Below, in pieces: positions 53,261 through 62,767 of a DNA stretch of 64,000 nt (positions within the stretch are counted from its first letter, which is position 1; each line of letters begins with the position of its first letter). Under the pieces are notes generated by a model. It did no database searches. It saw only the letters and a program-made list of their open reading frames with translations, and was not told where the DNA came from. Made by a program: the position numbers and the translations under genes. Origin of the DNA: CAYRFQ01 sp964423615 (lineage in GTDB: Bacteria > Planctomycetota > Planctomycetia > Gemmatales > Gemmataceae); the NCBI GenBank assembly GCA_964423615.1, contig CAYRFQ010000028.1, forward strand, positions 1 through 64,000, in the 5' to 3' direction.

Positions 53261-54670
53261 ATGATGGGCGGCATCGAAATTGTGTTCTTTCTTTTCGTCC
53301 TCGGAGGAGAGAGCGACTTCGTCTCGGCACTCGACCCGGCGGACTACTTCAAAGCCCGCGAGATCAACCCGACCACCATGAAACTCACCGAGTTGGCCAC
53401 CACACCACCTACCTCGGGCAAGGCTCAAATCCAACAACTCCTCGCCTTACGAATGATCGCAGAGAAAGCCAAAGATATCCGCCAAGCGGACAATTTTCAG
53501 GCCGTTTACAAGGCCGTCGAATCTGTGGCCAATGGTCAGAAAGCCCAGGATCTTCAAGGATTCGCCAAGTCCTACGCCACGAAAGCCTACCGAGCTTTGG
53601 GTGCCAAAATCAAAGTCGAACCACGCAACCGACCCGTCGAGAGCGTTCGTAAAGAAGCCTTCAAGTGGTTCCCCAAAGGAGCTACCCTCGTCGGGAGCGT
53701 CGACACTCGCGGAATCACCAACGAGAATCAATCGTCCCAAGACTTTCTCAACAACCATTTCCTCAAGAGCATGCCCCAGCAAGGAAAGAATCTGTTTTAC
53801 GAGCAAATCGAAAAGTTGGGGAACGTCCGCGTCGACCGCTACTCCTTTGCCTGGGTCGAGGATCCTCAAGGTGGAGGCTCTGGAAAGATCTTCATGCGAG
53901 TCACAGGCAAGGCGAATCATGATTGGATCTTGGCGGTGTTCGAGCAACAAAGACAGTTCGAGCTTGTCAAGAGCCAACGTCGTTTCCGAGGACGAAAAAT
54001 CTCACTGCTTTCAGCCCGATTCGGTCCCAGTATGGGCTTCGTGGGCGACTCCGATTGGATCATGGCCGGATACGAACGCGGCCAGAATGGAATCGATGTC
54101 GTCAAAGAGGCGCTACAAATTCGTTCCTCAAAACTTCCCAACGTTCTGGCTGGGCCGCTCGGAAAAAAACTAGCCACAGTATCCCCGAAAACGGGAGCTT
54201 TGTTGACCGGAACCTTGCCCTTGGGAGCCCAAAGAGAATTGAACCAAGGGACCCCGTTGCAGATTCGCGATTTTCCCAAACAATTCATGGTCGAAGTCAC
54301 CGACGAAAAGAAAAACTACACGGTCAAAGCCACGGGCCAATTCGGAACCGAAGAGGCTGCAAAAAATTTCGTCAACGACGCCAACACAGCCCTCCAATTT
54401 GCCACGACAGCGCTGCAACTGGTGAAAAACAATCCACCCCCGTTCCCAGCTCCAGTTCCCAACTGGGGCAAACTCGTTGATGGAGGTGTGGCGGCTCTCA
54501 AGACCATCAAGCTCACGCCCAAGGGTTCCTCTGTCAACGGAACCGGCCAGGCTCCGAAGGCTCTCGTGACGAATGTTACTAAGTTCGCTGGCGCCATGAC
54601 GGGCCTGTCGTATCGAGTAGAGAGGGATTTCCGGAAAGAACGGAAGATCGAAGAACTTAAGGAGAGATAG
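53261..54670 (+). CDS. Hypothetical secreted protein
   Basis: A 469-residue protein. A hydrophobic start (GGIEIVFFLFVLGG) suggests a short signal or anchor, cut near VSA. A helical part (about 25-125) and a long mixed part (about 130-440) follow, with AFKWFPKGATLVGSVDTRGI, a hydrophilic FLKSMPQQGKNLFYEQIEK, and PPPFPAPVPNWGKLVDGGVA near the end. I see no catalytic motif and no repeat, and I do not know the family. AGGGAG lies 10 bases before the ATG at 53261. Lone gene between short gaps. Confidence 0.7.
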   Translation: MMGGIEIVFFLFVLGGESDFVSALDPADYFKAREINPTTMKLTELATTPPTSGKAQIQQLLALRMIAEKAKDIRQADNFQAVYKAVESVANGQKAQDLQGFAKSYATKAYRALGAKIKVEPRNRPVESVRKEAFKWFPKGATLVGSVDTRGITNENQSSQDFLNNHFLKSMPQQGKNLFYEQIEKLGNVRVDRYSFAWVEDPQGGGSGKIFMRVTGKANHDWILAVFEQQRQFELVKSQRRFRGRKISLLSARFGPSMGFVGDSDWIMAGYERGQNGIDVVKEALQIRSSKLPNVLAGPLGKKLATVSPKTGALLTGTLPLGAQRELNQGTPLQIRDFPKQFMVEVTDEKKNYTVKATGQFGTEEAAKNFVNDANTALQFATTALQLVKNNPPPFPAPVPNWGKLVDGGVAALKTIKLTPKGSSVNGTGQAPKALVTNVTKFAGAMTGLSYRVERDFRKERKIEELKER

Positions 54671-54771
54671 CAGCAACAATGGTCCACTTGGGGCGTCCTC
54701 CCTTGCCCCGAGTTGCCGTTTTCCATCTCGTCACCAATTGACGTTCTGGCGTCAACTGCTACCCTGTCTGC

Positions 54772-55911
54772 ATGAGCGACAAACACGAATGCGAACACAA
54801 GTTCCTGCACACGATCAGTCAAAAACGCATCGACCCGCCATTGCTGCAAGCCGAAACGCCCGTCACGAACATGATCGAGGAGGCGTTCCTTTCCTACAAC
54901 GGCGGCAGGGTCCGAGAAGCGTGTCGGCTGTTTACCGAAAAGATGCTCGACGAGAACACCCTTGTCGGTCTTTCGTTGAGCGGGGCATTAACCCCCGCTG
55001 GACTCGGCATGTCCTGTCTTGTTCCGTTGATCGAGGCGGGCTACATCGATTGGATCGTCAGCACAGGAGCTAATCTCTACCACGACGCACACTTCGCACT
55101 CGGAATGGACTTACACCAATCGCGGCCAGGCCTCGACGACCTGAAACTCCGCGAACACAACGTCATTCGCATTTACGACGTCGTCTTCGACTACGAAAAC
55201 CTCCTCGGAACCGACCGCTTTTTCCGAACGCTCTGCCGAAGTGAACCATTCCAGCGTTCGTTTGGTTCCGCCGAGTTCCACCACCTCGTTGGAAAATACC
55301 TCGCCGCCCGTGAAGATGACACTGACGCAAAACATCGAAGCTTCGTCGCCGCAGCTTACCGTTGCGGCGTCCCCATTTTCACGTCCTCCCCAGGCGATAG
55401 CTCGATCGGAATGAACTTGGCAGCTCTCCAACTCGAAGGCTCCAACATTCAGATCGATCCCCTTCGCGACGTGAACCAGTCAGCCGCAATCGTCTACGAC
55501 CGAAAAAAACAAGGCGGCAGGAGTGCTGTTTTCATCCTTGGTGGCGGGTCCCCCAAAAACTTCATGCTCCAAACAGAACCGCAAATCCAGGAGGTCCTGG
55601 GGCTCGAAGAAGCCGGGCACGATTATTTCCTTCAAGTCACAGACGCCCGTCCCGACACGGGTGGGCTCAGTGGCGCGACCCCCCAAGAAGCCATGACATG
55701 GGGCAAAGTCGACCCGGATCAACTCCCAGACACCGTCACTTGCTACACCGATTCGACAATCTTCCTGCCGTTGCTGACGGTTTATTCCCTCTCCAAAAAG
55801 CAACCCAGACCCCAACGACGACTCGTCGATCGGCTGGAAGAGCTCACCAATTTACTTCAAACCGAATACGACAACCGACGTATTTCCGACGACGCCAACA
55901 CAAACGGTTAA
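54772..55911 (+). CDS. Deoxyhypusine synthase-like protein
   Basis: A 379-residue protein of the deoxyhypusine synthase (DHS) family, which uses NAD and spermidine to give an aminobutyl group. Family blocks are LVGLSLSGALTPAGLGMSCL (about residue 60), IDWIVSTGANLYHDAHFALG (about residue 90), PIFTSSPGDSSIGMN (about 203) and VFILGGGSPKNFM (about 257). The active lysine is expected in GATPQEAMTWGKVDPD (about 308), and it is present. Bacteria have no eIF5A; bacterial members may act on other amines, for example in homospermidine synthesis, or on an unknown protein. The substrate is inferred only. Length is close to the family norm. Confidence 0.85.
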   Translation: MSDKHECEHKFLHTISQKRIDPPLLQAETPVTNMIEEAFLSYNGGRVREACRLFTEKMLDENTLVGLSLSGALTPAGLGMSCLVPLIEAGYIDWIVSTGANLYHDAHFALGMDLHQSRPGLDDLKLREHNVIRIYDVVFDYENLLGTDRFFRTLCRSEPFQRSFGSAEFHHLVGKYLAAREDDTDAKHRSFVAAAYRCGVPIFTSSPGDSSIGMNLAALQLEGSNIQIDPLRDVNQSAAIVYDRKKQGGRSAVFILGGGSPKNFMLQTEPQIQEVLGLEEAGHDYFLQVTDARPDTGGLSGATPQEAMTWGKVDPDQLPDTVTCYTDSTIFLPLLTVYSLSKKQPRPQRRLVDRLEELTNLLQTEYDNRRISDDANTNG

Positions 55912-56051
55912 TCGATTCGGAGTGTGAGCGTAGATCATCCATCGTACCGCTTCCGTTCCACGACTAAAGTCACTACTCCTTGGTCAGACCGGGGTTATAA
56001 TCTCCAGGTATACCTCATTTGCTGTTCACTTTTACCTGAGTTCGATCGATC

Positions 56052-59000
56052 ATGAATTTACGCTTGCTCACCAAAAAGTCATTGGGGACCATTCTTGGTT
56101 CCAGCGTCGCCGTTCTGCTTTTGTCCTGGAGTTCCGTGGGAGAGATTCGATCCCAGGAGAAAGGCCAGAAGCCGAAGGCCGATACCTCGAAAAAAGCTGC
56201 AAAAAACGAATCCAAAACGACCCCCATTAGTGCCGACTATCTCAAGCCATTCCAGTGGCGTTCGATTGGTCCTGCTGCAATGGGTGGCCGCATTACCGCC
56301 ATTTCGGTTTATGCAAAGCAGCCGACAACGTTCTACGCCGCCACCGCATCAGGCGGTTTGCTCAAAACCACGAACAACGGGATGACGTTCGAACACCAGT
56401 TCGACGATCAACGAACCGTCTCGATCGGAGATGTGTGCGTTGCTCCTTCCAACCCAGACATTGTGTGGGTCGGAACAGGCGAATCGAACCCCCGAAACTC
56501 GGTTTCCTATGGCGATGGCGTCTACAAGTCCACCGATGGAGGCAAGACCTGGAAGAACATGGGTCTCAAAGAGTCCTTCCAAATCGGCAAGATCATCGTG
56601 CATCCTACCAACCCCGAAGTCGTTTACGTCGGAGCCCTGGGAAGGCTTTACGGGCCGAATGCCGAACGAGGGTTGTTCAAAACCACCAACGGTGGAAAAA
56701 CCTGGAACAAAATCCTCGACCTCGGGAATAAAACGGGCATCATCGACATGCGGATGCACCCGGAAAATCCCGAGACCCTTCTCGTCGCTGCCTGGTCGCG
56801 AAAGCGAGACGGGTTCGATGGCAATGACCCAGCCGTCAAATGGAGCGAAACCTCTGGATTGTATCGAACCACCGATGGAGGCAAATCGTTCCAGAAGATC
56901 ACCAAGGGACTACCGACAGGGAAGATTGGCAGAATCGGACTCGATTGGTCACGAAGCAATCCCAACATCGTCTACATGGTCCTCGATTCGGAGAAGATCG
57001 GGAGTGATCCTCTCAAACTGGCCAGTGGGGGAGCTTACATGGGCGTCACAGGCGGCCAAGGCCCCGGAGCCCGCCTTTCCCGAGTCGTCCCGAATTCACC
57101 AGCAGCCAAAGCTGGGCTCCAAAATAACGACGTCGTCATCCAATTCGGCGGAACAAAAGTCAAGACTTACACGGGACTCATAAGTCAAATTCGCCGCCGG
57201 AAAGCCGGCGACAAGGTCGACATCGTTGTCGACCGGAACAACAAACAGATCAAGCTCAAGCTCGTCCTCGGCAGTCGGGGGAATAGCACCAGACCGTTCA
57301 CGGCCTATCTTGGCGGACAACGAGAAAACATCCAAAACAAGCAAGGCAAGAAGGGATTTGAGTTGGGTGGAGTTTATAAGTCCACCGACTCGGGCGTGAG
57401 CTGGAAGCGAATCAACAGCCTCAATCCTCGTCCCATGTACTTCAGTCAAATCCGCGTTGATCCCAGTGACCCCAACGCCATTTGGGTACTCGGCATCGCG
57501 GTCCATTACTCGAAAGATGGGGGCAAAAAATTCTCGACGGTTCGATCTTCCGTCCATCCGGACCATCATGCTCTCTGGATCGATCCCAACAACCCCAATC
57601 ACTTGATTCTTGGAAATGACGGCGGCATCTACGTGACTTATGACCGGATGCGACAATGGGACCACCATAACCACATGGCGATCGGTCAATTCTACCATGT
57701 CGCGGTCGGCCCACGAACGCATTACAACGTTTACGGTGGCCTCCAAGACAATGGCACTTGGGGTGGACCGGCTTTTACCAAAAGCTCATCTGGACCGGTG
57801 AACTCGGACTGGTTCCGAGTTGGTGGTGGAGATGGTTTTCGATGTGCAGTCGATGCAAACGATCCTGATTTGGTGTACTGCGAAAGCCAAGGCGGACGGA
57901 TTCGGAGACGAAACTACCGCACAGGGGAATCCGCTTCCCTGAATCCTCCGCGCGTTTCCGGTATTCGGTCGCGTTTTAACTGGAATACCCCCTTCATTTT
58001 GTCGAACCACAATTCCAAGATTTTCTACTGCGGTGGGACAGTCGTCTATAAGTCACTCGATCGGGGAAATAACTTACGAGCGATATCACCGAAGATCACC
58101 CGCACGGACCGTGGTTCTGCGACAGCACTGGCCGAATCTCCCATCGACCCGCAAGTGATGTACGTCGGGACAGACGATGGAGCCCTTCACGTAACTACCG
58201 ATGGCGGTAACACCTGGAGCAGCGTTATTGAGAACGTCGGTCTCCCAGGTCCATTCTGGGTCGCATCGATCGAAGCGTCTCGCGCGAAACGGGGTCGAGC
58301 TTACGTGGCTTTTGATGCCCATAGAAGTAATGATGATAACCCCTACATCTATGTCACCGAAGACTTCGGAAAAACATGGACATCCATCAACAATAATCTT
58401 CCGTGGGGTTCTACTCGCGTCCTTCGTGAGGACATAAAAAATCCCAACCTCCTCTATCTCGGGACTGAGTTCGGAGCATGGTGTTCGCTCGATCGCGGGA
58501 AGCAGTGGGTAAGCCTCAACACCAATCTGCCAACTGTTGCCGTTCATGAGTTTGCGATTCACCCAACCATGAATGAAGTGGTAGCTGCTACTCACGGTCG
58601 TAGCTTGTGGGTACTCGACGTGGCAGCACTCCGCCAGTTATCTCCTACTCCCTCTCAGAAAGTCACTCTGTTCAAACCTTCTCGGGGAATTCGGTGGCGT
58701 TATGTTCCTTCGCGAGGGCGAACCAACCGCGAGTTCGTGGGAACCAATCGCTCAAGGAGCGCAGCCATCTACTACTCGCTGCCCAAGGACGCCAAAAGCG
58801 TCGACCTTCGAGTCAAGGACGCACAGGGGAACGAGGTGCGGAGGTTGAAAGTCTCGAAGCAAGCAGGACTCCATCGAACCACTTGGGACCTACTTCGCGT
58901 AACCCGAAGGCAAGGTCGTCCTGGTCAAGGTCGCGGCGGTCGAGTACGAGGAGGGGCGGCGAAGCCCGGCGTTTACCAGCTCGTGTTGACCGTCGATAAC

Positions 59001-59117
59001 GAGACCTTTTCCCAGTCCATCGCGGTCGAGAGCGATCCGACCTTGCCAAGCGACGCCATTGTTGGTCAACTCGACCTTCGAGCCAACGAGTCAGAAGAAC
59101 CCCGAGATGATCAATAA
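56052..59117 (+). CDS. BNR/sortilin-type propeller protein with PDZ domain
   Basis: A 1021-residue protein with an N-terminal signal peptide (TILGSSVAVLLLSWSSVGE). Asp-box (BNR) repeats such as STDGGKTWKNMG, TTNGGKTWNKI, TTDGGKSFQKI and STDSGVSWKRI make propellers of the VPS10/sialidase type (about 55-310 and 440-870). Between them, at about 320-410, a PDZ domain is inserted (RVVPNSPAAKAGLQNNDVVI), and the end has an Ig-like stretch (about 905-1005). The protein should be periplasmic. Propellers of this class bind or cleave polymers or peptides; no catalytic residue can be assigned. The ATG fits the signal peptide. Confidence 0.84.
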   Translation: MNLRLLTKKSLGTILGSSVAVLLLSWSSVGEIRSQEKGQKPKADTSKKAAKNESKTTPISADYLKPFQWRSIGPAAMGGRITAISVYAKQPTTFYAATASGGLLKTTNNGMTFEHQFDDQRTVSIGDVCVAPSNPDIVWVGTGESNPRNSVSYGDGVYKSTDGGKTWKNMGLKESFQIGKIIVHPTNPEVVYVGALGRLYGPNAERGLFKTTNGGKTWNKILDLGNKTGIIDMRMHPENPETLLVAAWSRKRDGFDGNDPAVKWSETSGLYRTTDGGKSFQKITKGLPTGKIGRIGLDWSRSNPNIVYMVLDSEKIGSDPLKLASGGAYMGVTGGQGPGARLSRVVPNSPAAKAGLQNNDVVIQFGGTKVKTYTGLISQIRRRKAGDKVDIVVDRNNKQIKLKLVLGSRGNSTRPFTAYLGGQRENIQNKQGKKGFELGGVYKSTDSGVSWKRINSLNPRPMYFSQIRVDPSDPNAIWVLGIAVHYSKDGGKKFSTVRSSVHPDHHALWIDPNNPNHLILGNDGGIYVTYDRMRQWDHHNHMAIGQFYHVAVGPRTHYNVYGGLQDNGTWGGPAFTKSSSGPVNSDWFRVGGGDGFRCAVDANDPDLVYCESQGGRIRRRNYRTGESASLNPPRVSGIRSRFNWNTPFILSNHNSKIFYCGGTVVYKSLDRGNNLRAISPKITRTDRGSATALAESPIDPQVMYVGTDDGALHVTTDGGNTWSSVIENVGLPGPFWVASIEASRAKRGRAYVAFDAHRSNDDNPYIYVTEDFGKTWTSINNNLPWGSTRVLREDIKNPNLLYLGTEFGAWCSLDRGKQWVSLNTNLPTVAVHEFAIHPTMNEVVAATHGRSLWVLDVAALRQLSPTPSQKVTLFKPSRGIRWRYVPSRGRTNREFVGTNRSRSAAIYYSLPKDAKSVDLRVKDAQGNEVRRLKVSKQAGLHRTTWDLLRVTRRQGRPGQGRGGRVRGGAAKPGVYQLVLTVDNETFSQSIAVESDPTLPSDAIVGQLDLRANESEEPRDDQ

Positions 59118-59149
59118 CTTCCCGTACTAGGAGGTCCGGAGTTACCTCA

Positions 59150-59791
59150 ATGAAGGTGATTGCTACGAGTGACCTCCACGGATGTCTCCCACCAATACCA
59201 GATTGCGATCTGTTGTTGTTGGCGGGAGATTTATGCCCAGCAACCGACCATTCGATTGGATACCAGTCGGAATGGCTCGATACCTCATTCCGTGAGTGGC
59301 TCAATAACTCACCAGCAAAGCAAATCGTCGGAATCGCTGGAAACCACGATCTGATCTTTCAGCGTAGCCCCCAAGACGTTCCATCCGATTTACCTTGGAC
59401 CTATCTTGAAGACGACTCGTACGAGTGGCAAGGATTCCGGATATACGGAACCCCTTGGCAGGAGTATTTCGGTGGATGGGCCTTCAACATGAGCCTTGAG
59501 GAACTCGCGCTGAAGCGATCCGAAATTCCAGACGATACCGACATCCTGATTAGTCATGGTCCGCCGGATACGTACGGAGACGCCGTTTTCATTAATGACG
59601 ACCACCTGAAAAATACAGGCTGTCCTCACTTGCTCAAACGAATCAAACAGGTAGAGCCAAAACTCGTCGTTTTCGGACACATCCACGAGGGCAGGGGAGT
59701 GTGGACCCTCGGACCAACAACTCTCGCCAACGTCACACACCTCGATCTCTCGTGCGCTCCCGTGTACCCACCGTGGTGCATCGAGTTATAA
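59150..59791 (+). CDS. Metallophosphoesterase
   Basis: A 213-residue calcineurin-like phosphoesterase. The five metal-binding motifs are present: SDLHG (about residue 7), LLLAGDLCP (about 23), GIAGNHDLIF (about 63), LISHGPPDTYGD (about 131) and VFGHIHEGRG (about 176). No signal or membrane segment, so it is cytoplasmic. The layout resembles the MPPED/UPF0046 branch that hydrolyses cyclic nucleotides or phosphodiesters, but the substrate is unknown. An AGGAGG stretch lies about 15 bases before the ATG. Confidence 0.9.
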   Translation: MKVIATSDLHGCLPPIPDCDLLLLAGDLCPATDHSIGYQSEWLDTSFREWLNNSPAKQIVGIAGNHDLIFQRSPQDVPSDLPWTYLEDDSYEWQGFRIYGTPWQEYFGGWAFNMSLEELALKRSEIPDDTDILISHGPPDTYGDAVFINDDHLKNTGCPHLLKRIKQVEPKLVVFGHIHEGRGVWTLGPTTLANVTHLDLSCAPVYPPWCIEL

Positions 59792-59945
59792 GCGAAGCGC
59801 CCCCTAACTCTCAAAGTCTGAGGGTGTTGGCCCAATTCCCCACGGCCTCTTGACCACAAATTTCATGCCGATTGGCTCGATCGCCCTCGACTCATATCTT
59901 GACTCTAGGCTCAGTTTCCCAATGTTCAACTCGGAGGTTACGGAA

Positions 59946-60737
59946 ATGAAACGTGCGTTCTATGTCCTCGCTTTCTTAGCGGTATCTGCAAGTTCAGCTA
60001 GTGGAGAAGTCCGAACCAAGACTATCACATACAAAGATGGTGATACGACGCTCAGGGGAGTCTTGACCTGGGATGATTCGGTCAAAGGCCAACGCCCTGG
60101 AGTCCTGGTGGTTCATGAGTGGTGGGGCTTGGACGACTACGCAAAGTCGCGAGCCAAGCAATTGGCCAAACTGGGATATGCGGCCTTCGCCGTGGATATG
60201 TACGGCAAGGGGAAAATTACCGAGCACCCCATGACCGCCCGAAAATGGTCCGGCATGGTTCGCAAAAACCAGAAGGCTTGGCGTTCCCGAGCCCAACTTG
60301 GCCTCGACATCCTCAAAAAGCAAAAGATGGTAGACGGATCACGACTCGCTGCCATTGGTTATTGCTTTGGGGGTTCGACCGTTCTTCAACTCGCCTACAG
60401 CGGTGCCGACCTCGACGCAGTGGTCACGTTCCACGGAGGCCTCATGCCGCCGGCCGCCAACGAATCAAAAGCCATCAAGGCCAAAGTCCTAATCTGTCAT
60501 GGAGCCGATGACAAATTCATCCCGGAGAAGGTCGCCAAGCAAGTCAAACAAGCATTAAAGAAAGCTGGCGTACTTCATAAATTCGTTGCGTATCCCGGCG
60601 CTGTTCACAGCTTCACCGTTCCGGAAGCCGACAAACGAGGGATTCCAGGCATCGCCTATGATCAAAAGGCCGACGAGGGTTCCTGGAGAGAAATGAGGAG
60701 GCTTTTCAAGAGGGTGTTCCAGGACGGAACGCGATAG
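59946..60737 (+). CDS. Secreted dienelactone hydrolase family protein
   Basis: A 263-residue alpha/beta hydrolase with a signal peptide (RAFYVLAFLAVSASSASGE), so probably periplasmic. The catalytic triad is visible: cysteine nucleophile in AIGYCFGGSTVLQ (about residue 140), aspartate in CHGADDKFIP (about residue 190), histidine in YPGAVHSFTVP (about residue 222). The VVHEWWGLDDYAKSRA stretch with the oxyanion tryptophan is typical for the DLH family, which opens lactones such as dienelactone. The natural substrate is unknown. The ATG at 59946 follows GGAGG and begins the signal peptide; the frame stays open 32 codons upstream. Confidence 0.88.
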   Translation: MKRAFYVLAFLAVSASSASGEVRTKTITYKDGDTTLRGVLTWDDSVKGQRPGVLVVHEWWGLDDYAKSRAKQLAKLGYAAFAVDMYGKGKITEHPMTARKWSGMVRKNQKAWRSRAQLGLDILKKQKMVDGSRLAAIGYCFGGSTVLQLAYSGADLDAVVTFHGGLMPPAANESKAIKAKVLICHGADDKFIPEKVAKQVKQALKKAGVLHKFVAYPGAVHSFTVPEADKRGIPGIAYDQKADEGSWREMRRLFKRVFQDGTR

Positions 60738-60757
60738 AGTCCACGTTTTGGACTTCA

Positions 60758-60814
60758 CCAGGGCGTCTCGTTGATCTCGATGACGACCGAATCAACACAC
60801 CAAGACGCCTCTGG
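60758..60814. terminator. Long hairpin between convergent genes
   Basis: CCAGGGCGTCT (60758-60768) pairs with AGACGCCTCTGG (60803-60814, one bulge), and GTTGAT (60770-60775) with ATCAAC (60791-60796) inside. It sits between the stops of the dienelactone hydrolase (60737) and the DUF1501 gene (60836), where a shared terminator is expected, but it lacks a T-run. Confidence 0.45.
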
Positions 60815-60835
60815 AAACAACAAATCTTCAAAGTT

Positions 60836-62293
60836 CTAGCCCATCAACTGTGGCAGAATCGAGCGCCCGAGAATCAGTCGGTGCGGTCGGTTCTGTTGGT
60901 CATGGATTTCGGTTTCGGGATCAATCCCCATCGCGTCATAAATCGTTGCCGTAATGTCTTCCGGTGTCACCGGATTGTCACTTGGGTAGGCTCCTTGCCG
61001 GTCGGAAGAACCGTAAACGCTGCCGCCGCGAATCCCTGCCCCTGCGAACATGACCGTATAACAGAAGGGCCAGTGATCCCTTCCGTTGCGAGCCGCCCCT
61101 GCATTCGAAACCACTTGCCCAATGCGTGGCGTTCGTCCGAATTCACCCATGACCACGATCAAAGTTTCGTCCAGAAGTCCCCGCTGCGACATGTCTTCGA
61201 GGAACACAGAAAACGCCTGGTCGAAGGAAGGACACAAGGAACGGCGCAAGAGCGGGAAGTGTTGTCGATGGGTGTCCCATGCCTGATCGATCCGCCTTCC
61301 CGAGATAGTCGTAACGAGTCGGACCCCGGCTTCGACCAAGCGCCGCGTGAGGAGCAAGCATTGCCCAAGATGGGGAAGTCCGCCGAACTTACGGGCCTCT
61401 AGGGACCGGTCGCTTCCGTAATCCATTCCGTATCGTTCTCGCAAACGGAGAGGCTCATGAGACAGGTCGAACGCTCGCCGTGCGTATGCCGAAGTGAGTA
61501 AACTCATGGCTCGTCGATAACTCGTATTCATACGATCGACAGCTGGACTGTCGGCCGCCGCCCCGAGCGACCCGTCGAGTTGATCAAGTAGAGATGTCCG
61601 CCGGAGAATGTCTCCGACCGAGACCCCTGGTTGTAGGTCCAACCCAGGAACTCGGTAGCCGGAAAGACTCGGGTCGCCTGCAACAAAAGGATCGAAGGCA
61701 CTCCCCAAGAACCCGGAAGACTGACCCGCGATATCGACCCCTCGGTTCGACATGAACCTCGGTAGATGGATGAAGTCCGGTAACGGCCGCCCCGTCGGTC
61801 GCAGCTTGGCCATTACTCCGCCATAATTCGGAAAGTTTCCGGGGCCGTCTTCGACGATCAACCGTGACCCGTTCATGGGCCAACGTCCGGTCATCGCATA
61901 ATACGTCCCCGCGTTGTGATCGGTGATCCGGTGAGTCACCGATCGAACTTGCGCTAACTTATCGATGTGCCCAGCAAGTCGCGGGAGCACCTCACCCAAA
62001 GTGATCCCTGAAACGTTGGTCGAGATCGGTCGAAACTCGCCTCGGATTTCTACCGGAGCTTCGGGCTTGAGGTCCCACAAGTCGATATGGGATGGTCCGC
62101 CTTCAAGGAAAAACAGCACGCAGGATTTAGCACGTGGACGTCGATTTCGATTGGTGGATGAACTTCCTTGCGCTTCGCTCGACAATAGCTGTGGAAGCGC
62201 AAGTCCGAGTGTAGTCAGCCCGCCCACTCGGAGAAATTCACGCCGACTCGCACCGTCACACAGTTTATTGCCTGTTCCCGAGAGGCTAAACAT
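60836..62293 (-). CDS. DUF1501 protein with Tat signal
   Basis: A 485-residue protein of the DUF1501 family, common in planctomycetes. The N-terminus has a Tat signal (SRREFLRVGGLTTLGLALPQ), so it is exported folded. The alkaline-phosphatase-like fold shows in FFLEGGPSHIDLWDLKPEAP (about residue 62), TDHNAGTYYAMTGR, VVMGEFGRTPRIG (about residue 378) and RDHWPFCYTVMFAGAGI (about 401), the latter two holding metal-type residues. In many planctomycetes such genes pair with DUF1549/DUF1553 cytochrome genes; none is here. The substrate is unknown, perhaps a sulfated or phosphorylated polymer. Confidence 0.9.
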   Translation of the reverse strand: MFSLSGTGNKLCDGASRREFLRVGGLTTLGLALPQLLSSEAQGSSSTNRNRRPRAKSCVLFFLEGGPSHIDLWDLKPEAPVEIRGEFRPISTNVSGITLGEVLPRLAGHIDKLAQVRSVTHRITDHNAGTYYAMTGRWPMNGSRLIVEDGPGNFPNYGGVMAKLRPTGRPLPDFIHLPRFMSNRGVDIAGQSSGFLGSAFDPFVAGDPSLSGYRVPGLDLQPGVSVGDILRRTSLLDQLDGSLGAAADSPAVDRMNTSYRRAMSLLTSAYARRAFDLSHEPLRLRERYGMDYGSDRSLEARKFGGLPHLGQCLLLTRRLVEAGVRLVTTISGRRIDQAWDTHRQHFPLLRRSLCPSFDQAFSVFLEDMSQRGLLDETLIVVMGEFGRTPRIGQVVSNAGAARNGRDHWPFCYTVMFAGAGIRGGSVYGSSDRQGAYPSDNPVTPEDITATIYDAMGIDPETEIHDQQNRPHRLILGRSILPQLMG

Positions 62294-62767
62294 GGGTTAG
62301 TAACTCCAGTTTGTATTTGTAATCTGATGGAGAGGATGAACCGTACCGCGCTGAGGAATGGCTTAAATAGCTCAATTATCGCCTAAGCCGGTGGGTGAAA
62401 TCAACGAATCTCCGATTTTCTCAAGTGAAACGGCCTTTCCGAGTCCATTGAGACCCAAATGGTCCAGTGCCTACCACCCAGTCAATTGGAAACGAAACTG
62501 CGTTGAAATAGAACCCACAACTTTTCCCATCACCGTCAATCCGTATTGGAGCATAGCAAGATGCCCAGTGGTTGAGGGGTTCCGGTGCCCAAAAACTTGC
62601 GGTGTTAACTGGAGCACTACTTTTCAAACCTCAACTTTCTTCTTGCTTTCTTCTCGGCAACACTCATACTTGGAAAATCTATATTCCCCAACAACTGGCT
62701 TTCCGAAATTACAACCTGACGAAACGATTTCCCACCCATCCATCGTTCCCTGACGAGGTTTTCTGCC
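62294..62767. other. Intergenic gap between divergent DUF1501 genes
   Basis: About 475 bases between two divergent DUF1501 genes. Open frames are short and featureless. The promoters of both should be here; I did not identify a clear site. Confidence 0.5.
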
